Shown here: one piece after another, positions 53,946-64,000 of the stretch
Numbering within the stretch: the stretch's first letter is position 1
How the letters are laid out: the number at the start of each line of letters is the position of its first letter
From: Daphnia carinata
Lineage: Eukaryota; Arthropoda; Branchiopoda; Diplostraca; Daphniidae
Length of the DNA: 64,000 bases
Reading direction: 5' to 3'
Assembly: GCF_022539665.2 (NCBI RefSeq)
Contig: NC_081339.1
Coordinates: 4,826,017 to 4,890,016 of the forward strand
Notes under the pieces: generated by a model
Databases searched by the model: none
What the model was told of the DNA's origin: nothing
What the model saw: only the letters and a program-made list of their open reading frames with translations
Program-made: the position numbers and the translations under genes

Positions 53946-55498
53946 ATGTCCTACAAATACACTGATTTAAATTATTTTTCCTTGGCTGCGTAACTGTAAT
54001 ACTTTCATTTATTTTAAGTGTTAAGCTGACCTCACCGAATTCGTCAAACTGTCTGAGAGAGTACACGCGATCTGCCCGATTGTAATGTCAAAAAATTTTC
54101 AATTTTGGATGTACAAAGTACATCCAACTGGTGGCCTGATTTCGAAAGATGTTATCGATAGAACAAGCTGTTTCAGAAATAACAAAGCACGAACTAAAAT
54201 GTTTTTAAAAATGTACCCTTATTTGCTTTGTTGTTGATTGGCGTCATTGCTGTAAATTACTCGGACCGAATTCGATTAGCATGTCACTGGGAACACGTAA
54301 AACAACAATTTATCTTCATGTTTGTTTGTTTTTCGAATTAGACTCCAAGGTGCTCAATAGTAATCCAATCAAATGCAATCTGTCAAATATAGGGCTATGG
54401 TAAGATAGCTGCAAGCTTGACACTGTACCTGTATTGATGCCGATATCGCAGATGGAAGGTGTTTGATGAGGATTTAGTGACGTAAAGAGAGTATTGCCTT
54501 ATGGTGGTGAAACTACTCGTACAATCGGGATATGGCCAGAACTTGGTATGTAAGGCAGTTGCACTTTAACAAGGTTGTTTAGCATTTACTATCAAAAAGA
54601 AATGGGTTTGAGCTATCGAAACATTTACGGAAGAATCGACTCACCGAACCAACACTTCGGAATCCTAACGCACAGGTTGAAGTATTTGTGTCTCTATGTT
54701 GGCGACTAGGTCGTCAACGTAATAGAATTCCAAATGGCATAAATGGGGGAACATTGCCACGATATAAAAATCCTTATCCTTTTTCCTTCGGCATCGAAAC
54801 CCTAAGTAGAACACGAATCAAACCGAATTAGCGTTGAATAACACACATTGCCTTCATGGGCTACGTGCATAAACAAGTTTTAGGGCCTGATCAAGCTTCC
54901 TTGGTATTATCTTGACAAAAACAAGAAAAACAAAACCCTGCCGTCTGTCAATGTGGATTAAAGCTGACATAGACTTAAAACGATGTACCCGATAACATGA
55001 AACAGCCCGTTCGAGTGGTTAAACCAAATGGATAAATTAGAGAGTAGAGCGGCCTTCACGGTTCAGTGGGATCGACTTCTACCGCCTAGAACATTGGAGT
55101 TGACATCGGGGCACTTCATTTGTCTTCTGCACACGCATTAAGGTTGGCAAATTCTTTTTTTTTCTCTTTCATTTGCTTCATCCATGCAATGTTACCATCA
55201 TGCGATGGCTACTGGGGCGATTAAGAGGTTTGCTGTTGTTTTACTGGAATCAATATCCATTAAACAACAATGTCGTTCTCTCCGTTTTTTTAATTTCACT
55301 TTTCTGCAAGCCCATTCTGTAATCTGTTGTTTTTCTGTTTGAAGCCAGAATGTTACTAAATCTTATTAAATTACCTGTTTACATTAGATTCTGCAAGTTT
55401 GCAGTCTTCAGTAAGACGCCAGTTTACCTGTAGGACCAGCAGCCAGGTGTTGATTTGTTTTCACTTTGCAAAGAACGAAACGTTGTTTTACCATCAAA
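53946..55498. other. Intergenic and upstream region of ATPase copy B
   Basis: Includes the CUB-gene remnant at 54300-54770 (listed separately). The remaining 700 bp upstream of 55499 should hold the promoter of ATPase copy B; no element could be fixed. Confidence 0.45.
54300..54770 (-). pseudogene. Decayed copy of the CUB-domain gene
   Basis: Three blocks match exons 1-3 of the gene at 60199-62054 in order and strand: 54640-54770 resembles the end of exon 1 (CTGTGCGT-GGATTC-G shared), about 54470-54570 resembles exon 2 (GAT-GATTTAGTGACGTAAAG shared), and about 54340-54400 resembles exon 3. The frames are broken by many changes and no later exons were found. Confidence 0.65.
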
Positions 55499-59345
<3,847 letters not shown>

Positions 59346-60198
59346 CGATCAAACCACATATATATATCTAAATGCACAGTGCCTATATTTAATACCTGTG
59401 CAAGAAGACTCTTGCTCAAATCTTTGTTTGGTTGGGAAAATTGTTTTTCAGTTCACTGTTATAAACGTATTGCCACGCATTTAAAAGCGGAATCGTCTTC
59501 AAAGCCATACGTTATTTTAGTTGATTTGACTATAGGCTCGCCATTATCGCGCATTCAGCGTTCACACACTCAACAGGCGATATAGGTTGCGTAGGAAGTA
59601 TTGGCGGCAACAGCTCTCATGAGCCATCTAATTAATGAATAAATTTGTTAATTAAACTTTACATCGTTGGACAATTAACACACCAAGTAATGTTACCATT
59701 TTGTTTCTGAAGATTGGCCTTAAGTGTCACACCAATTAAATGTACAATTGTACTTGGGCTTTATCCAAGATCCTTTCCGTCATTCTAGCGATCTTAGTAT
59801 GTTTCTAGCCAAGTGTAACTCCCCATAGAAGACCAATAAAACATGCAATGCTTGGAACATTCAATGACTACGTGAAACGTACTGTCACTGGACCACTACT
59901 CATAAACAGCGTCTACCTTTCTCAACGTATTATTACAAAAGAAAGTGCTTAAATATACCTTTTAGAATTATCTTCTCACGGCTACCAACTTGTAATGCTT
60001 TTGTATTTCTTCTAAATATTAAATTATCATCGAATTCTTCAGCACGCGTTTGGAAAAGGTTTTGCTCTGCCAGGTCCTAAAATGTCAAAAAACTCAAAAA
60101 TTTTGGGTTTACAATTTTTTTTTAAACTTCAGGAAGTGCTATAAGAAGTTAATATAGTGACCATCAGAATTCAACTACGTCAATTTGATGCTTTTAAT
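59346..60198. other. Intergenic with decayed fragment
   Basis: Spacer between the converging ATPase copy B and CUB gene. It contains the glycosyltransferase-like remnant listed at 59580-59945 and an AATAAA at 59638. Confidence 0.45.
59580..59945 (-). pseudogene. Decayed glycosyltransferase-like fragment, copy 2
   Basis: Nucleotide similarity to 51290-51670 is clear in several blocks (for example TTGGC-GCAAC, GATTGG, CTCTGGCCAAGT versus TTTCTAGCCAAGT, GCAATGCTTGG). The coding frame is lost on the minus strand with several stops; only short traces such as DAVYEWWSSDSTFHV remain. Confidence 0.5.
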
Positions 60199-62054
60199 TT
60201 AGCCACTGGTTTTGGAAAGCGTGCTGGAACAAGCTTGCTGAGTGTAAGTCAGACAGAATCCGAAACTTTCCGTTGATGCGCTAATTGCATCCGAAGAGGC
60301 CATGCCATACTCGCTTGCATCGGTATGGAAATACAGATTAAACGGCTTCGTGTAACCTTTAAAACAATAAAGAACATTTAGTTAACGAAATGTACCTTCG
60401 ACGTGGCTAATTGTTCGCATTCAATACTATAGACTGGAGCGTCGGCAGTGTCTGCAGTTATGGCGCTGAAAAAGACACCGCACAGTTTGTTAACGCAACC
60501 AACTGTTGGTCCAGTTGGGGCGGCCACGCTTGCCGATGTGTAAACGCTGTTTATCTGATCAGTGGCGCACGGGATCTGAAGCCAATCGTTTCCGCATTCA
60601 GCGTCTACCAGGGATGTGGTGCCTGCAGCAAAGTCAACCGCAGCCACAGCAGTATCTGTTCCAGAAATGGCAAAACTTGCTTCACCATTTGTAGTAGTTG
60701 TTGAGCAAGGAGCATAAGCAATGCCACAGAATCCCTAGGTTACAATAATACCTTGATTTAAAACCAAGAATGATAATAATTTAATACTGGAACGTACCTG
60801 ATTCGTGCGAATACATATGTTATAGTCCTGATACGCTAAATGTTGGATGACTGGAGTAGTGGCGTACAGGTAATTAAACGAAGTTAACGTGCCAGTCGGT
60901 TCGGTGTAGTATTGCAAACAGTTGTCAGGAGCTTTATGTTAAATATGTGGAAATTAATTAGGACATTTATTCTTGCCACGTCTACGTTACAAATACTGGA
61001 ACAAAATGGGGGTTACTTACCAGTGTACAACGTTCCACATGGTATCTAGATTTGAATTTTTTCAAAATAAACCTTATTACTTTACTAGGGAAATAAACGG
61101 AGCAAATACCTGGCTGATCCTGATGTTCCATAGACGAGAAGTCGTCGTACCAGTAAGAATCATATTCAAGCTAAAGGTTTGCGTACCCGGAGTCATGTCC
61201 ATATAAACTGCAATGTAATGAATTTTTAAAAATGAAAAATACCAAAATATGGAACAAATAACTTTATTGTTTACTATGTTGATTAGCGTTGCTGCCGCAT
61301 ATGGCCGGTACGGAGTTCGATTGGCCAGTCACTGTAAACACGTCAACCAAACATTGGCCAGCAGATACTTTGGCATTAGAGTCAGGATTAGCCAACGTGA
61401 ATCCAATAAAATCCAACCTGTTAAATGTGCCAAACTGAAGGTAATGGAAATTTGATATTAAACTCTCGTCTGAAGAGCATTACCGTAGTTGACAGATGTC
61501 TGATGAAGATTTAGTGACGTAAAGCGAACATTGCCCAGCAGTAGTGTAGGAATTCGTGTAGCCGGGGTTTTGCCAGTACGTGCTATTCAAAGCAGTTGTA
61601 CTTCCACACGTTTGGATAGTAACTATCAATTAAAAAAGGAATTATTCTTGAATATTGGAAACAATCACGGAAGAATTAACTTACCGACACAACACACTCC
61701 GAATCCAGACGCACAGCTTCCACTTGCAGTGCCTCCGTTGCTGGAACATTCAGATGATGTGAAACACGTTCCATTGAGCCCAGTCGATGTCGTACACGGA
61801 GAATTAGGGAATCGTACGATAGAAAACAACGATATAACTAAAAGAATAAAAGGGACGTTAACGCGGGCATTGAAAATTAAAGTTAAAGCTTCCATTGGCC
61901 AACACGGACATTTAGAAGATCGATCAGCATACGTAGTGTTGCCTGACATGTGATTCGTGTTATGTATCGATTCAGGGTGTTGTCCAAATGTTACCTGGAC
62001 GTAACAGCATCCCAGTAGCATCATGGAGAACGCTACCATGATTGAACGATCCAT
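60199..62054 (-). CDS. Secreted CUB-domain protein
   Basis: Eight exons, minus strand: 62054-61685, 61622-61484, about 61441-61275, 61207-61110, 61045-61021, 60931-60798, 60734-60428 and 60356-60199; about 465 residues. A signal peptide (MDRSIMVAFSMMLLGCCYV) is followed by FPNSPCTTSTGLNGTCF and a Cys-rich GGTASGSCASGFGVCCV module, then CGSTTALNSTYWQNPGY, the beginning of a CUB-like region (ICQLR, FGTFNRLDFIGFTL). Later exons contain RLWNIRISQIPCG, CLQYYTEPTGTLTSFNYL, YNICIRTNQGFCGIAYAPC and VYSYTKPFNLYFHTDASE. This arrangement is common in arthropod secreted proteins of unknown role. The junction of exons 2 and 3 is a problem: the donor (CG|GTAATG) leaves phase 2, while the first available acceptor (CTTCAG|TTTGG) would shift the frame; the conserved reading needs seven more bases. 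Either an odd acceptor or a disabling change is present. All other junctions are GT-AG and in phase. Confidence 0.75.
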
Positions 62055-62728
62055 TTTTTCCTAATTCCCACGAATCTACTTGCAACACGAATAAAAATAA
62101 GGAGAGTTTTAAACGAAAAAAAAAAAGCTGATAATAAATTTAGAAGAATAAATACCGTATTGGAACAAACGTTGATAGGGAGACGGCTGATGGCGAGTAA
62201 ATGAACTTAGGTCCCAGTAATTCAATTCTGTTTTATAGGTTCTTTCTTTTTTCCTGATGCAGAACAAATTTATCCTGATGAGCTCATGCTGGCGTCGTCT
62301 AAATCATAACTAGGAAAAACCAAGCCGTGAATTGCCATTTCTTGCAGGTGATCAACGACATCCGTTTTTCTGTCACTGGCCTTCGGGTCGTCCGTGCGTG
62401 CAAGTCTGGTTCACGGAAATGAGACGGAAACAATCGTTCATCATTAACACATCGGGATTTTAAAATATTCCCGTACGATGATGTAAAGGACATTTTTAAA
62501 ATTGAAACTATCCATCTCTCTGCAAAGCATAAGATATCATTTGTAGTACAGCTGTAGTTTTAATTACCGGTTCCAGGAAAACTTATCAATGTGATAAGAT
62601 TATCTTTTTTCTTGTCTTGAACAACGTTAGTTTTTGCAACTCTTGCGTTGCCATCTGAAATCCTCTTAGAATCGTGAATTTTTTCGCTACATCAAAAGGC
62701 TGCGGTCGCTAGTTCCAAGTGCACTATC
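62055..62728. other. Intergenic between divergent genes
   Basis: The CUB gene (minus) and the acyl-CoA synthetase gene (plus) diverge from this 670-bp spacer, which must hold both promoters. No element could be fixed. Confidence 0.5.
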
Positions 62729-64000
62729 ATGCCGATCATTGACAAACAATTGGTTAGCGAGTACGATGATCCATCCCGCTACAAGCCATCGGTAACTTGT
62801 CAATCAGTCGTGCAGAAAATTCGTGAAAACATTGCCCTTCATGGTGATGCCGTTTGGATGGCAAGTTTTTGTTTAAACATTTTCAATTACCTGTAGATTT
62901 CACTTTGCTCCTCAATGTTCCATCAAAAGACAGACTTGACGACTGGTAAATCGATAAGTTACGCGGAATTAGCGAGGATAATCGATCAAACATCTTTCTC
63001 GCTCCGGCGGAGGGGATTCCGGCCTTGCGATGTGGTAGCCATCATGGCAACAAATCACCTGGAAGTGCCGATCATTTTCTTCGCTGCATGGAAAGCAGGT
63101 GGAGGTTGTTCCGCACTGAATGTTGGATTATTTGTCGGTATAATATTTTCAAACGAAATTCTAAATTCATTACAAAAGCCGTACTACCTGGTTAATGCAG
63201 AGGATATCCGAAGCAGAATCATTGAAACCCGAGCCAATTTTATCGTCACAGATGAACAGAGAGCTGATAAAGTTTTGCAAGCCATTCAAGGCTTGAATAT
63301 GCAGTCGTTCGTGATCGGACAAGCAGAAGGTCACACTCCAGTTGATCAGCTTTTACAAGACGATGGCCAAGGTCAGTTCTGTAAGTAAATTAAAAACAAA
63401 CATCAAATGAATTTTATGTTCGTTAAAGACGGTGAACAATATTTGCAATTCGATATGGATCCTCCGGCATGGCTGACTTATTCCAGCGGTACCACTGGAA
63501 AAGCTAAAGGGATTTTGCACACACATTATTCGTTGAGTCCCTACGTCCAGCCATCTGACAAGTGAGCCATTAAAAAAAACCATAACTCTTTTTAACAAGG
63601 TAGTTAACTTTTCTTCCTTTTGTCGGAGAGCAGGGCACTAGAGTCGGAAATGGTGGGCCAGAAATTTATGTTCAATCATTCGATGATTCACGGTACAGGT
63701 TTGTTCAGCTTCATGAGAAGCACCGTGGACCACCGAAACACTTTTACATTTTCAAATGCCAACCTTGAAGCCCTCCTTCAAGGCATTCACTCAATTAAGG
63801 TAAAACAGCTGTTAGCATAAAGACAAAATCTAAGTGATTAGAAGATTTCTTGCGAAATTTTCTTAGCCTTCATGCATCAGTATTTTCCCTTATGAGATGG
63901 CCGAAATTTGTCTACATCCTCAACTCGATCGGTACGACCTTACGAGCGTCGAAACTATAATTTATTCTGGCTGTGCGAATTTGCCACTCTTTGAACGTCA
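62729..64000 (+). CDS. 4-coumarate-CoA-ligase-like acyl-CoA synthetase, 5' part
   Basis: Six exons seen before the window ends: 62729-62860, 62930-63137, 63201-63371, 63429-63561, 63634-63799 and 63867-64000 (cut by the edge); phases agree through about 314 residues, against about 540 for the family. These ANL-superfamily enzymes adenylate a carboxylate and pass it to CoA, often in peroxisomes; luciferases belong here. Visible: NTD beginning MPIIDKQLVSEYDD, VWMTDLTTGKSISYAELARI, the AMP/phosphate loop YSSGTTGKAKGILHTH (Ala replaces the usual Pro of TTGxPKG), and IIYSGCANLP, corresponding to the family segment around (S/G)GA-PL. The first intron has a GC donor, ATG|GCAAGT, otherwise a perfect consensus. 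The substrate and any peroxisomal C-terminal signal lie outside the window. Confidence 0.88.

Overview
The window looks like nuclear DNA from a cladoceran crustacean, most probably a Daphnia-type genome. This is inferred from short introns (about 45-110 bp, GT-AG), insect/crustacean-type gustatory receptors ending in a TY(x5)QF-like motif, arthropod CUB-domain secreted proteins, and a TTAA-flanked piggyBac-like element (the Pokey family of this superfamily is known from Daphnia). No prokaryotic operons, CRISPR arrays or viral genes were seen. Gene models were spliced by hand from the sequence and checked for reading phase; no database search was possible.

Left part (1-15.6 kb): a five-exon EEF2KMT/FAM86-type methyltransferase (minus, 1950-3359), then a long gene-poor stretch with a Ser-Pro-encoding minisatellite (8.2-8.7 kb), a 330-bp piggyBac-like MITE (8918-9255), a 400-bp palindromic element (10943-11340), tRNA-like remnants, and a broken intron-containing vasa-like DEAD-box helicase copy (14244-15633, minus).

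Middle (15.9-35.2 kb): gustatory receptor subfamily A (15.9-22.3 kb, plus; two intact genes and one with two in-frame stops, the last two made by a 2.3-kb tandem duplication), a UDP-glycosyltransferase (26.3-28.0 kb), a delta-9-type acyl-CoA desaturase (30.5-31.8 kb), and two receptors of subfamily B (32.0-35.2 kb, minus).

Right part (35.9-64 kb): a complete Na+/K+-ATPase alpha gene (copy A, minus, 35889-39768), a SNX5/6-type sorting nexin (43.4-45.6 kb, minus), an intronless TOPORS-like RING protein (47.5-48.0 kb), a third subfamily-B receptor (48.5-49.9 kb), an intronless glycosyltransferase-like gene (52.8-53.9 kb), a second complete but more divergent Na+/K+-ATPase alpha gene (copy B, plus, 55499-59345), a CUB-domain secreted protein (60.2-62.05 kb, minus) and the 5' part of a 4-coumarate-CoA-ligase-like acyl-CoA synthetase that runs off the right edge. 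Decayed copies of a glycosyltransferase-like fragment and of the CUB gene lie on both sides of ATPase copy B.

The genes do not form one pathway. The window shows three themes: chemosensation (six Gr loci), ion transport (two alpha subunits) and lipid/xenobiotic metabolism (desaturase, UGT, acyl-CoA synthetase), with repeated small-scale duplication and decay. The most notable observation is that ATPase copy B has Asn in place of a conserved Asp in membrane segment M8 that contributes to the third Na+ site.
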